Positions 27,768-35,763 of a stretch of DNA of 64,000 nt are shown piece after piece. Source of the DNA: Hyphomicrobiales bacterium. GTDB lineage: Bacteria > Pseudomonadota > Alphaproteobacteria > Rhizobiales > Rhizobiaceae. The stretch spans positions 83,513 to 147,512 of the forward strand of contig UBJR01000010.1 in NCBI GenBank assembly GCA_900465675.1. The letters run 5' to 3'. The notes beneath the pieces are model-generated. The model made no database searches. It worked only from the letters and a program-made list of their open reading frames with translations, and had not been told where the DNA came from. A program made the translations under genes and the position numbers. Positions within the stretch are counted from its first letter, which is position 1; every line of letters begins with the position of its first letter.

Positions 27768-27983
27768 AAATCTTCCTGGGGATTGAAGGTGCATGGTGTC
27801 ATCCGTTCATCATGGTCGGTTCAATGAGCCGTTTCCGGCAATTGATACATTTTGCTCCGATCGCCTTAACAATCGGTTTACCAAATATGGTGTCATTATG
27901 GCGCCGAGTACGGGCGCAAACTTCGTGCAATTTTGATCAGGCAAGATATGGCGGAATGAATTGACCGCCATTAGGAGACGATG

Positions 27984-28631
27984 ATGTCCAAGAACCCCAA
28001 TCTGACTTTGACCGGCCCGGATCTTGCCGCGCTACTCTGCAGCCGCGTCTGCCATGACGTCATCTCGCCTGTCGGCGCAATCAACAACGGTCTGGAGCTG
28101 CTCGACGAGGGCGGTGCCGACGCCGACGCCATGGATCTGATCCGCACCAGCGCGCTGAATGCCTCTGTGCGTCTCAAGTTCGCTCGTCTCGCTTTCGGTG
28201 CTTCAGGCTCCGTCGGCGCCTCGATCGACACCGGCGAGGCAGAACGCGCCGCCAAGGATTTCGCTGCGGCTGAAAAGAAGACCGAGATCACCTGGATCGG
28301 TCCGCGCGCCATCGTCGCCAAGAACCGCGTCAAGCTGCTGCTCAATCTGCTTTTGGTCGCCTATTCCTCGATCCCGCGCGGCGGCTCGCTGGAAGTGACG
28401 CTCGAAAATCCGGAATTCGACGCGAAATTCAAGATCGTCGCCAAGGGCAAGCTGATGCGCCTGCCGCCTAAATTCGTCGAGATTGCCTCGGGCAATATCG
28501 AGGAAGCGGTCGATGCCCATTCGATCCAGCCCTATTACACCGTTCTGCTGGCCGACGAATGCGGCATGGAACTCGGCCACAGCGCAACCGGCGAAGAGAT
28601 TATTTTTACAGCCGAAACCGTTGCGGCCTAA
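27984..28631 (+). CDS. chpT: Histidine phosphotransferase ChpT
   Basis: A 215-residue dimeric phosphotransferase that relays phosphate from the kinase CckA to CtrA and CpdR. The helix motif CSRVCHDVISPVGAINNGLELLDEG contains the phospho-acceptor histidine, and the C-terminal half is a degenerate ATPase fold. AGGAGA at 27973-27978 supports ATG 27984 (or the adjacent ATG 27981). The gene lies 0.7 kb from ctrA, its downstream target, a conserved alphaproteobacterial arrangement. Confidence 0.93.
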   Translation: MSKNPNLTLTGPDLAALLCSRVCHDVISPVGAINNGLELLDEGGADADAMDLIRTSALNASVRLKFARLAFGASGSVGASIDTGEAERAAKDFAAAEKKTEITWIGPRAIVAKNRVKLLLNLLLVAYSSIPRGGSLEVTLENPEFDAKFKIVAKGKLMRLPPKFVEIASGNIEEAVDAHSIQPYYTVLLADECGMELGHSATGEEIIFTAETVAA

Positions 28632-28750
28632 GCTTATGGTTGCATGACTGCGCATTGTCTCTTTCCGGGTAACACTTCCTTAGCCTAATCGACCTATCCT
28701 TTCGGGCTGAGGAAGCGCCACCGGGACAGAAGTGGGGCGAAGGAGCAGTG

Positions 28751-29113
28751 ATGCAGCGTTTCATGATCACCGACAGTTCGGACGTCGTTCGCAAGGTCGG
28801 CAAGCGTATCCTTTCCGAGCTCGATTTCCTGGTGGGCGAGGCGGCAAATGCCGCCGAAGCCCTGTCTGCCTGCCAGATAGAACTTCCCGACTACCTGATC
28901 GTCGATTCCGGCATGGAAGGTGCGCTAGAGCTGATCACCACCATCCGCGCCATGGATGGTGGCAAAGAGGTCAAGATTTATTACTGCGTTATCGAAGCCG
29001 ACCTGAAGAAGCTGATGGCCGGCAAGCGGGCAGGCGCGACCGACTTCCTGCTGAAGCCGTTCGACCGCAAGATCCTGACCGCCGTCTTCGGCAACCGCGC
29101 GATCGCCGCGTAA
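28751..29113 (+). CDS. Single-domain response regulator
   Basis: A 120-residue receiver domain with no output domain. It has the likely phospho-acceptor D52 in LIVDSGMEG and the KPF motif in LLKPFDRK; the N-terminal acidic pocket is reduced to ITDSSD. It is not a close match to CpdR or DivK by eye. AGGAG supports ATG 28751 rather than the GTG three bases earlier. Lying between chpT and ctrA, it may be an extra branch of the CtrA phosphorelay; this is inference. A bidirectional terminator separates it from ctrA. Confidence 0.88.
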   Translation: MQRFMITDSSDVVRKVGKRILSELDFLVGEAANAAEALSACQIELPDYLIVDSGMEGALELITTIRAMDGGKEVKIYYCVIEADLKKLMAGKRAGATDFLLKPFDRKILTAVFGNRAIAA

Positions 29114-29261
29114 CAATCCACCTATTTTCAGTTTCAAACCTTATGCCCGGCATCTCCCGGGGATTTGCGCGCGCCCAATGACGTTGCCAGTGCCCGGCCA
29201 CCTGACCTCGAATGAGAGAGGACGCCTAGCGAGGGCGGCCAAACGATAGATCGCAAACGAA

Positions 29262-29288
29262 AAAATCCCGCCGTGAAGGCGGGATTTT
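29262..29288. terminator. Bidirectional terminator between the receiver gene and ctrA
   Basis: AAAATCCCGCC / GGCGGGATTTT stem of 11 bp with a GTGAA loop serves both convergent genes. Confidence 0.9.
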
Positions 29289-29315
29289 GAATTTGGCAAA
29301 AGGGGAAATGCGGTA

Positions 29316-30017
29316 TCAGGCGCTTTCGGCGTATTCGGCACCATCCGGCTCGCGCAGCACGTAGCCGCGGCCCCAGACGGTTTCGATGTAGTTGGCGCCG
29401 CCGGCAGCGTTCGCAAGCTTCTTGCGCAGCTTGCAGATGAAGACGTCGATGATCTTCAATTCCGGTTCGTCCATGCCGCCGTAAAGGTGGTTCAGGAACA
29501 TTTCCTTGGTGAGCGTCGTGCCCTTGCGGAGCGAAAGCAGCTCCAGCATCTGGTATTCCTTGCCCGTCAGGTGAACGCGCTGGCCGCCGACTTCGACGGT
29601 CTTGGCGTCGAGGTTGACGATCAGTTCGCCCGTCATGATGACCGACTGGGCATGGCCCTTCGAACGGCGGACGATGGCGTGGATGCGGGCGACCAGCTCA
29701 TCCTTGTGGAACGGCTTGGTCATGTAGTCGTCGGCGCCGAAGCCGAGACCACGGACCTTGTCTTCGATGCCGGCCATACCCGAGAGGATGAGGATCGGTG
29801 TCTTGACCTTGGACAGGCGGAGAGTGCGCAGCACTTCATATCCGGACATGTCGGGAAGGTTCAAATCGAGAAGGATGATGTCGTAATCATACAGTTTGCC
29901 GAGGTCGACGCCTTCTTCACCGAGATCGGTGGTGTAGACGTTAAAACTTTCGGACTTGAGCATCAGTTCGATGCTCTGCGCGGTCGCGCTGTCGTCTTCA
30001 ATCAGTAGTACCCGCAT
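29316..30017 (-). CDS. ctrA: Cell-cycle master regulator CtrA
   Basis: A 233-residue OmpR-family response regulator. The receiver keeps MRVLLIEDDSATAQSIELML and phospho-acceptor D51 in LLDLNLPDMSG; the winged-helix domain has LTGKEYQMLELLSLRKGTTLTKEMFLNHLYGG and ends VWGRGYVLREPDG. CtrA controls division, motility and replication genes and, in rhizobia, symbiotic differentiation. It ends in a short acidic Ala-rich tail, consistent with ClpXP-dependent turnover. It is preceded by a long regulatory region and is divergent from the FliJ-like gene. Confidence 0.97.
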   Translation of the reverse strand: MRVLLIEDDSATAQSIELMLKSESFNVYTTDLGEEGVDLGKLYDYDIILLDLNLPDMSGYEVLRTLRLSKVKTPILILSGMAGIEDKVRGLGFGADDYMTKPFHKDELVARIHAIVRRSKGHAQSVIMTGELIVNLDAKTVEVGGQRVHLTGKEYQMLELLSLRKGTTLTKEMFLNHLYGGMDEPELKIIDVFICKLRKKLANAAGGANYIETVWGRGYVLREPDGAEYAESA

Positions 30018-30460
30018 TATTATCCCCTTTACCGCCGCCGAAAGGTGGTCTGGCCCCCTACGCGATACCGAAATATGTCACTGCGTGATTTGGAAGCTGC
30101 CACGAAATGGTTAACAAATTCTATTCCACTCTGGCAAGAGGTAACGAATTTATTAAATATTTTGTCCATTCCGCTGTTTTCCAACGAGAATTCGCAAGAC
30201 CGATTCCTTAACTTTTACATTAAGAACGGCCGCTAAGCGATTCATTCGACTCAGCAATGAAAAGGTTTCGGAAATCGCGTAGTGATGTTTACCGAGCCTT
30301 AAATCATCGGACCTATCATTAACGATGCCCGTAAACGAAAGGTTACCAGCGGTAGGTTTTTGTTAATACCGACGGAAATTTTTTGGGCAGACCGTCTCAA
30401 AGCGGTGCGCAAGGGGCAGTTTTAGTAAAGCCGGGATCTCGCATCACTGGAGTAATGCGT
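30018..30460 (-). promoter_or_regulatory. Upstream region of ctrA with GANTC (CcrM) sites
   Basis: About 440 AT-rich bases between ctrA and the divergent FliJ-like gene. It contains GANTC methylation sites at 30202, 30239 and 30248 and several TTAA half-sites, including a TTAA-N8-TTAA pair at 30208-30223, one base off the N7 spacing of the CtrA consensus. In Caulobacter ctrA transcription depends on GANTC methylation and CtrA feedback. A 63-codon ORF here looks like chance. Confidence 0.6.
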
Positions 30461-30811
30461 ATGAAGTCGCGTGAGAGCCTAGTTCGCCTGAAGGAATTTC
30501 AGGTGAACGAAAAACGACGTCAGCTGCAGCAATTGCAGATGATGATGTCTGAATTCGAACGGATGACGAAGGATCTGGAGAGCCAGATCGTCGTCGAAGA
30601 GAAGAAGTCCGGCATTTCCGACCCGAATCATTTCGCCTACCCGACCTTCGCCAAGGCCGCACGTCAGCGCGCCGACAATCTTCAGGTCTCCATCAAGGAG
30701 TTGAAGATGCAGGAAGAGGCTCTGGAACAGGCGCTCGAGGAGATGCAGGCAGAATATGCCCGTGCAGCCGCCCTCGAGGAGCGCGACGGCGCGATTCGCG
30801 CCCGGGCGTAA
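30461..30811 (+). CDS. fliJ: FliJ-like flagellar export chaperone / coiled-coil protein
   Basis: A 116-residue, almost wholly helical protein (MKSRESLVRLKEFQVNEKRRQLQQL, later LKMQEEALEQALEEMQAEY). Length and heptad pattern match the short FliJ-type proteins encoded next to ctrA in rhizobia. FliJ works with the FliI ATPase in flagellar protein export. GGAG at 30449 supports ATG 30461. No other flagellar gene is in the window, so the assignment rests on family resemblance and the ctrA context. Confidence 0.72.
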   Translation: MKSRESLVRLKEFQVNEKRRQLQQLQMMMSEFERMTKDLESQIVVEEKKSGISDPNHFAYPTFAKAARQRADNLQVSIKELKMQEEALEQALEEMQAEYARAAALEERDGAIRARA

Positions 30812-30859
30812 CGGTCTGGCGATGGACGCCGCCTGGGCGTCCTGGGGAATCGCCGAAGA

Positions 30860-30902
30860 AAAAGCCACGTATGACGGGCAAGGTCCGTCATACGTGGCTT
30901 TT
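30860..30902. terminator. Long perfect hairpin terminator between fliJ-like gene and parE
   Basis: An 18-bp perfect stem (AAAAGCCACGTATGACGG / its complement) around a 7-nt loop, with A and T runs at either end, serves both convergent genes. Confidence 0.92.
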
Positions 30903-30911
30903 CGTGTTTTC

Positions 30912-31208
30912 TTAGGGTCCGAGTTTGAGCAGACGAATGCTTCTCGATGGCACGAGGGCAAGGATACGAACGCCCTCGGGAACCTTGTCGTAGAGAACGA
31001 TGTGGCTCTGGTGCTCGTGGCGTCTAACGCCTTGGCCAATCTTGTTAGCGGGCCGTCCCATATCCGGGTTTTCAGCGATCAGCTCGAAACAATTCTTAAC
31101 GCTGTCCCGATAGCGCTTCGCTTGGGGTGCTCCGAAGAGCTCTATGCTGTTCAAAAAGATGGCAAGAAGGTCGCGTTCCGCGCGTTCAGTTAAGACATAA
31201 CCGCTCAA
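30912..31208 (-). CDS. parE: ParE/RelE-family toxin
   Basis: A 98-residue toxin with the ParE pattern YVLTERAERDLLAIFLNSIELFG, GRPANKIGQGVRRHEHQSHIVLYDK and a C-terminal ILALVPSRS strand. ParE toxins usually poison DNA gyrase, although some of the superfamily cleave mRNA. Its start overlaps the antitoxin stop by 4 bp, the normal arrangement for coupled expression. Confidence 0.9.
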   Translation of the reverse strand: MSGYVLTERAERDLLAIFLNSIELFGAPQAKRYRDSVKNCFELIAENPDMGRPANKIGQGVRRHEHQSHIVLYDKVPEGVRILALVPSRSIRLLKLGP

Positions 31209-31468
31209 GATGCACCGGCGCGACGAGCAACGAGCGCTTCAGCCTCCGCGAAAATCTCATCAACCGTTCGTTTGCCAGTTCCGCTGACCCGCGATGCGGC
31301 AATGATCTCTTCCAGTTCGACGAGCGAAAGCTCCTGGCCCTGCTGCGTCCGGTCCATCAGGATCAAGTCGCGCAGGTACTCGTCGGCGCTTGCATAGTCG
31401 CCCTTGCTGACGCGGCTTTCGACCCAGTCACTCTGCTGATCGGAAAGCGATACGGTTAAGCGTGCCAT
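31205..31468 (-). CDS. parD: ParD-family antitoxin
   Basis: An 87-residue ribbon-helix-helix antitoxin (ARLTVSLSDQQSDWVESRVSKGDYASADEYLRDLI) with a charged C-terminal tail that would bind the toxin. AGAGG precedes the ATG at 31468. It is the first gene of the parDE pair and probably represses its own promoter. Chromosomal toxin-antitoxin module beside ctrA. Confidence 0.9.
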   Translation of the reverse strand: MARLTVSLSDQQSDWVESRVSKGDYASADEYLRDLILMDRTQQGQELSLVELEEIIAASRVSGTGKRTVDEIFAEAEALVARRAGAS

Positions 31469-31524
31469 CTGTCACCTCTTGATACCCACAGGATAATCCG
31501 TAGGCAGGCGTTTGCCAAATGGTC

Positions 31525-31803
31525 TCAGTTCACCACGTCGCGCCATTCGTCGTGGCGCTGTGACTGTGCCTTGAAGAACGGGCAAAGCGCGAAGATTTTC
31601 CAGCCGCCCTTGCGGGCTTCCTCGACGGCGTGCAGCGCCAGCGCCTGGCCGACGCCTTTGCCGCGCAGTGCGTCCGGCACGCCGGTGTGATCGATGATGA
31701 TGAGCTTCGGCGAGGTGCGGGAATAGGTCATCTCGGCCTCATGCCCCTCGACATCAACGACATAACGGCCGCCCGAGGCATTTTCTTCGTTGCGGATATC
31801 CAT
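31525..31803 (-). CDS. Small GNAT-family N-acetyltransferase (NATD1/YjdJ-like)
   Basis: A 92-residue minimal GNAT domain. It starts MDIRNEENASGGRYVVDVEGHEAEMTYS, has LIIIDHTGVPDALRGKGVGQAL (acetyl-CoA loop RGKGVG) and ends with FALCPFFKAQSQRHDEWRDVV, typical of the NATD1 group, whose substrate is unknown. GGAGGA before ATG 31803 settles the start; the much longer in-frame extension upstream is not real. It is divergent from pqiA. Confidence 0.88.
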   Translation of the reverse strand: MDIRNEENASGGRYVVDVEGHEAEMTYSRTSPKLIIIDHTGVPDALRGKGVGQALALHAVEEARKGGWKIFALCPFFKAQSQRHDEWRDVVN

Positions 31804-31905
31804 TCTATTGTCCTCCGAAAGAGATGCGTTGCCCGAACGTGGCATGCCGGGCAGGGGCTCACAAGCCGGAGCGAGGGCGACGCAGTGTTCAACGGAGAAG
31901 GCTTG

Positions 31906-32373
31906 ATGGTGAAATTGGCGCTGCTGAAGCCCGTGCTGCTGGTCGCGGCGCCGTTCTTTCTGGCGCTCGGGCTGGTCCTGCCGCTGATCCGCTTCGAGAA
32001 ACTCTATTTTTTCGATGAGACGCCGTCGCTGATCGGGATCGTTGCATCGCTCTGGAGCGGCGGCGACATGCTGCTTGCGGCGATCGTGGCCCTGGTCTCG
32101 ATCGTTCTGCCGGTTTGCAAGATGATCGGCCTGGCGGTGGAGGCGACAGCGGCCGGTGGCGGAACCGGCAGCTGGTTTTATCGTCACGCCGTGCCTTACC
32201 TGTCCAAGTGGTCAATGATGGACGTGCTTCTGGTGGCGATCGTCATTGCTGCGGCGAAGACCACAGGGCTGGCGGATGCTTTTACGCAGCCGGGCCTCTG
32301 GTGTTATGCGGCCTCAACAATAATTTCGGGCCTTCTGCATTCCTTGACGGGGAATGCGTCCGGCCCGAAATGA
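31906..32373 (+). CDS. pqiA: PqiA-like membrane protein (paraquat-inducible protein A)
   Basis: A 155-residue protein with four hydrophobic helices and the PqiA signature LVLPLIRFEKLYFF with DETPSLIGIVASLW. It corresponds to a single PqiA domain; Escherichia PqiA has two and works with MCE protein PqiB in envelope lipid transport. No pqiB or other MCE gene is adjacent. GGAGAAG precedes ATG 31906. The function in this organism is therefore uncertain. Confidence 0.82.
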   Translation: MVKLALLKPVLLVAAPFFLALGLVLPLIRFEKLYFFDETPSLIGIVASLWSGGDMLLAAIVALVSIVLPVCKMIGLAVEATAAGGGTGSWFYRHAVPYLSKWSMMDVLLVAIVIAAAKTTGLADAFTQPGLWCYAASTIISGLLHSLTGNASGPK

Positions 32374-32392
32374 ATTTGGCGCCAAAAGGCGA

Positions 32393-32668
32393 TTAGTGAC
32401 GGTACTGCTGGATACGCGTCGTGCGCAGGCCGGCCAGGCCGTGACTGCTGATCGACGACTGCCAGGACAGGAACTCTTCTACGGTAAGCGTGTAACGCTC
32501 ACACGCTTCTTCCAAGCTCAACAGGCCACCGCGCACAGCCGCGACAACCTCAGCCTTGCGGCGGATAACCCAGCGCCTTGTATTCGGCGGCGGTAGATCC
32601 GCAATCGTAAGCGGGCTGCCATCGGGGCCGATGACATATTTTACTCGGGGTCGTATCATTTCGGTCAT
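32393..32668 (-). CDS. sciP: CtrA inhibitor SciP (DUF1153)
   Basis: A 91-residue helix-turn-helix protein with the highly conserved sequence VKYVIGPDGSPLTIADLPPP followed by NTRRWVIRRKAEVVAAVRGG and the EEACERYTLTVEEFLSWQ helix. In Caulobacter SciP binds CtrA at its promoters and blocks transcription. It lies 2.4 kb from ctrA, so activator and inhibitor are physically linked in this genome. GAGAG precedes ATG 32668. Confidence 0.93.
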   Translation of the reverse strand: MTEMIRPRVKYVIGPDGSPLTIADLPPPNTRRWVIRRKAEVVAAVRGGLLSLEEACERYTLTVEEFLSWQSSISSHGLAGLRTTRIQQYRH

Positions 32669-33064
32669 TGGGACTCTCTACACAACTCAAGACCACAAAC
32701 GTCACTCTAGCCCGTCACATTTAAAAATTGCCTAAACCGGTCGTAAGAATTTGATAACAACTTTAAGTGCCGGAGCTACCCACCTCCGGCCGAACTTCCC
32801 TTACGTAAATTTGAGCCCGGTGCATGGCTCCCATGCGTAATAAATAATATCTATATTTCGCGGGAAGATTTATAAGCGCTGCAACATTACGAATGAGCGC
32901 TAGACCTCGTCTCCGTTCTTCTCGCAGCATTCAGTCATAGAATCACGCCGAAAGCTTCCGTCCACTGCGACGCGGAGCCTCGCTGTGCTCTTGCTGTTGT
33001 CCGGCGCCTTCAACGGCCTGCTGGAGCGGGAACGGACCGCAGGTCGCGATTGAGGAAAAAATCG
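32669..33064. promoter_or_regulatory. Divergent upstream region of sciP and the LuxR-type gene
   Basis: About 400 AT-rich bases. Near sciP is TTAA-N7-CTAA (32721-32735), one mismatch from the CtrA consensus TTAA-N7-TTAA and about 55 bases upstream of the sciP start. The rest probably holds the promoter of the LuxR gene. No RNA gene or convincing ORF was seen. Confidence 0.45.
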
Positions 33065-33811
33065 ATGACGAGACGGGAACGCGCAGTGCGTAACTGCGTA
33101 GACGATAACGCTTTTTCGCTTTCCACCACCACGCGCCAGGGCGATCTCAAGATCGAGTTCAAGCGCAGCCTTGAGCGCATGACCAAGGAAGCGGGCTTCG
33201 ATTTTTTCCTGCTTGCCTCGTTTCCGCGCGGAGATGCGACGGGCTTCGTTGAAAACCGGGTCGCAAGCAACTGGCCGCAGACCCTCGTCAATCTATACGA
33301 GGGCGCGGACATGTTTTACTGCAGCGAACTCGTCAATGCTCTGAAGCAGACGATCGTGCCAGTATATTGCAATGCGGGAACCTTTGGCGGGGCTGCCGCC
33401 AATCTAGAAAACCGCCGGTTGAACGCCGCCTTCCAGATGCATGGATTGCAGGCAACTTTCGGCTTTTCGCTACATGACGCTGATCTAAAACAATACATTT
33501 TTGCTTTTTCCGGTTCGCGGCCCGCGCTGCAGCAGGAAGAGCAGATGGCACTTTTTTTCTCGGCGATGCAGGCGCTCGACCGTTTCAGCAGCGCCAATCG
33601 CGATGAAGTGGGCCCGGCGGAAAGCCTGACGCGGCGCGAAATCGAATGTCTGCGCTGGTCTGCGGCCGGCAAGAGCAGCGACGAGATCGCCATCATTCTC
33701 GATCTCTCCTCGCATACCGTCGTTGGCTACCTGAAGAGCGCCATGCGCAAGCTCGATTCGGTCAACCGCATGCAGGCCGTTGCCCGGGCGCTGCGTTACC
33801 GGCTGCTCTGA
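33065..33811 (+). CDS. LuxR-family transcriptional regulator (solo)
   Basis: A 248-residue regulator. The N-terminal part (about 30-170) resembles an autoinducer-binding fold with FDFFLLASFPRGD and NLYEGADMFY; the C-terminal GerE domain has LTRREIECLRWSAAGKSSDEIAIILDLSSHTVVGYLKSAMRKL. No acyl-homoserine-lactone synthase gene is in the window, so it is a solo that may sense an external or non-AHL ligand. TGAGGA supports ATG 33065 over TTG 33050. Ligand and targets are unknown. Confidence 0.87.
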   Translation: MTRRERAVRNCVDDNAFSLSTTTRQGDLKIEFKRSLERMTKEAGFDFFLLASFPRGDATGFVENRVASNWPQTLVNLYEGADMFYCSELVNALKQTIVPVYCNAGTFGGAAANLENRRLNAAFQMHGLQATFGFSLHDADLKQYIFAFSGSRPALQQEEQMALFFSAMQALDRFSSANRDEVGPAESLTRREIECLRWSAAGKSSDEIAIILDLSSHTVVGYLKSAMRKLDSVNRMQAVARALRYRLL

Positions 33812-33814
33812 CCT

Positions 33815-34849
33815 TCAAAGCAGGATGGCGCTGATCTCCGTCTTTCCGGCGCCGAATTCATATTGCGCCGTTCCCGTATGCACGATCGACAGCCAGTCTC
33901 CGGCGGTCAGCTGGGCGAGGCCGAACGCCGTCTGGCGTGCTGCCGCGGTGGTGGTGACACCGGCAACGGTGGCGAGTGCGGTGCTGCCGTTCGCTTCCAG
34001 CCGTGCGCCATAGGCCGATGAGGTCAGCGTGCTGACCGAGAGAATCAGCAGGTAGAGGCCGGAAGCGGGCACGATCAATCTGTTGCCGGTGCCGGATGGC
34101 ACCGCGGCGCCCAAGGCGAACCCACCCTGCTGCGCATGCATGGCATTGAAGCCGGTGCGGGCGTTGTTGGCCGGGGTCGAAGTCCCCGCCGCAAGCGAAG
34201 CGCGCACAACCGGGCGCGCCGGTGTCCTGACGATGCCGCCGGCGGCAATCGCCAACGCTGTCTCCCATGCCGCGCCATCGCCGCTCACCTTGATCGAGAA
34301 CTCGTCATTGCCGGCAAGCCCCATTTCCGCACGACCCGACCAGTTGGACTGGAAGAGAAGCGACGCGGTGTCGCCGGCCGACGCCTTGTTGACCTTCACC
34401 TGATGACCATGACCTTCGTGATTGAAAAGGCTGGCAGAGGAGGAGATAGCGAGGCGGTTTTGCAGATCGGCTGTCGCGTTCAATCCGAGAAGCGGCAGGT
34501 CGGAGGGCGGCGGTGCGATATCGCTCCACGTGCCATCGACCAAAATCCGGAATTTTCCGGTGGCGGCAAAATACGCCCGCCATCCCCCGCGCGGCGCGAT
34601 ATAGAGCCAGGCGCTGTCCTGGCGGAACGCAAGCCGCCCCTTTTTCCCGGCCCAGATCCCTGCCGCGTCTGCTGCGATCAGATAGCAGCTGCCTTCTTCC
34701 GGCGCTTCGGGCGGTGCCGAGGCTTCGCTTGTGACTGTCAGCTGGATGACCGCATCGATCAGCTGCAGGGCCTCGTTATGCGTCACATGCTTCTGTGCCT
34801 GAGAGGGTAGAATATAGGGGAGGGCAAGATTGGCGGTAATCTCGGACAT
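33815..34849 (-). CDS. DUF2793 phage-tail-type protein, orphan
   Basis: A 344-residue protein. Its N-terminal DUF2793 domain (LALPYILPSQAQKHVTHNEALQLIDAVIQ, then GSCYLIAADAAGIWAGK and AWLYIAPRGGW) is common in tail genes of alphaproteobacterial prophages and gene-transfer-agent-like clusters. The C-terminal 130 residues (SGLYLLILSVSTLTSSAYG) look like a C1q/TNF-type beta-sandwich that could bind surface sugars. GGAGA precedes the ATG. No other phage gene is nearby, so it is a remnant or a separately maintained tail-fibre-like gene. Confidence 0.83.
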   Translation of the reverse strand: MSEITANLALPYILPSQAQKHVTHNEALQLIDAVIQLTVTSEASAPPEAPEEGSCYLIAADAAGIWAGKKGRLAFRQDSAWLYIAPRGGWRAYFAATGKFRILVDGTWSDIAPPPSDLPLLGLNATADLQNRLAISSSASLFNHEGHGHQVKVNKASAGDTASLLFQSNWSGRAEMGLAGNDEFSIKVSGDGAAWETALAIAAGGIVRTPARPVVRASLAAGTSTPANNARTGFNAMHAQQGGFALGAAVPSGTGNRLIVPASGLYLLILSVSTLTSSAYGARLEANGSTALATVAGVTTTAAARQTAFGLAQLTAGDWLSIVHTGTAQYEFGAGKTEISAILL

Positions 34850-34962
34850 GCAGCAATCTCCATTGCGCCGGGGCGTCGGGTGCTGCCGATCTTAGATCCG
34901 CTGTGGCGGCCGGGGACGAAGGCCCGCTGCCGCTGTTGATGTTCAAGCTGATTCTTGCGGTG

Positions 34963-35760
34963 TCATGCGCGGCGAAGCGCGCGCTTCCGGCTTCCCCAGG
35001 AAATGAAATCCGGATTGACGAAGTCAGGCTCACCCTTTCGGCCGATCTTGCCGTAGGTCAGCGGCAGCCCGTCGAGCGTCAGGGTCGTGCCGCCAGCGGC
35101 GCGCAAAACGGCATCGCCCGCCGCCGTGTCCCATTCCATCGTCCGGGTGAAGCGCGGATAGACATCTGCCTTGCCCTCGGCCAGCAGGCAGAATTTCAGC
35201 GACGAACCGATATTGGTGCATTCTGAAATGTCGTGCTTGGCCAGAAAGCTGTCGGTCGCCGGGCTGTTGTGGCACCGGCTTGCCAGCGCCAGCCGGTGTT
35301 CCGGCTCGTCACGGACGGTCACGGTTTCGCGCCTGTCGACCGTGAAGTCTTGGCCCACATGCAGTTTCTCGGCGCTGCCCGATTCGCCGGCAAAGGCGAC
35401 GCCCAGCGCTGGGGCATAGACGATGCCCGCGACCGGGATGCCGTTCTCGATATAGGCGATGTTGACCGTGAATTCCTTGCGCTTGTCGACGAACTCACGC
35501 GTGCCATCCAGCGGATCGACGAGGAAAAACGGCTTCTCGCCGATATCAGGGATATGGCCTGCAGCCACCGATTCTTCGGCAATGACGGGAATGTCAGGGT
35601 ATTGCCTGGTGAGATGCGCGAGAATGATCTTTTCGGCTTCGTGGTCGGCCAGCGTTACCGGCGTCTCATCGGCCTTGGTCGAGACGTGATAGCCCGCACG
35701 GAAAATCTCGATGATCTTCCGCCCTGCTTCGAGAGCTGCATTTTCGAATGTCGGCAACAT
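34963..35760 (-). CDS. cysQ: 3'(2'),5'-bisphosphate nucleotidase CysQ
   Basis: An inositol-monophosphatase-family enzyme (265 residues) that hydrolyses PAP (adenosine 3',5'-bisphosphate) from sulfate assimilation. Metal-binding motifs are IAEESV, VDPLDGTREF and MEWDTAAGDAVL. I start at the second Met (35760); the GTG one codon earlier is possible. The ribosome site is weak. It is monocistronic, between the DUF2793 gene and the bra upstream region. Confidence 0.92.
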   Translation of the reverse strand: MLPTFENAALEAGRKIIEIFRAGYHVSTKADETPVTLADHEAEKIILAHLTRQYPDIPVIAEESVAAGHIPDIGEKPFFLVDPLDGTREFVDKRKEFTVNIAYIENGIPVAGIVYAPALGVAFAGESGSAEKLHVGQDFTVDRRETVTVRDEPEHRLALASRCHNSPATDSFLAKHDISECTNIGSSLKFCLLAEGKADVYPRFTRTMEWDTAAGDAVLRAAGGTTLTLDGLPLTYGKIGRKGEPDFVNPDFISWGSRKRALRRA

Positions 35761-35763
35761 CAC

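Noticed and set aside
30208..30223. TTAA-N8-TTAA as a CtrA box upstream of ctrA
   Set aside because: CtrA sites need N7 spacing; the N8 pair is noted in the regulatory region but not called as a site.
30045..30236. 63-codon plus-strand ORF upstream of ctrA
   Set aside because: It lies in an AT-rich regulatory region, has no ribosome site or family resemblance, and its codon use is unlike neighbouring genes.
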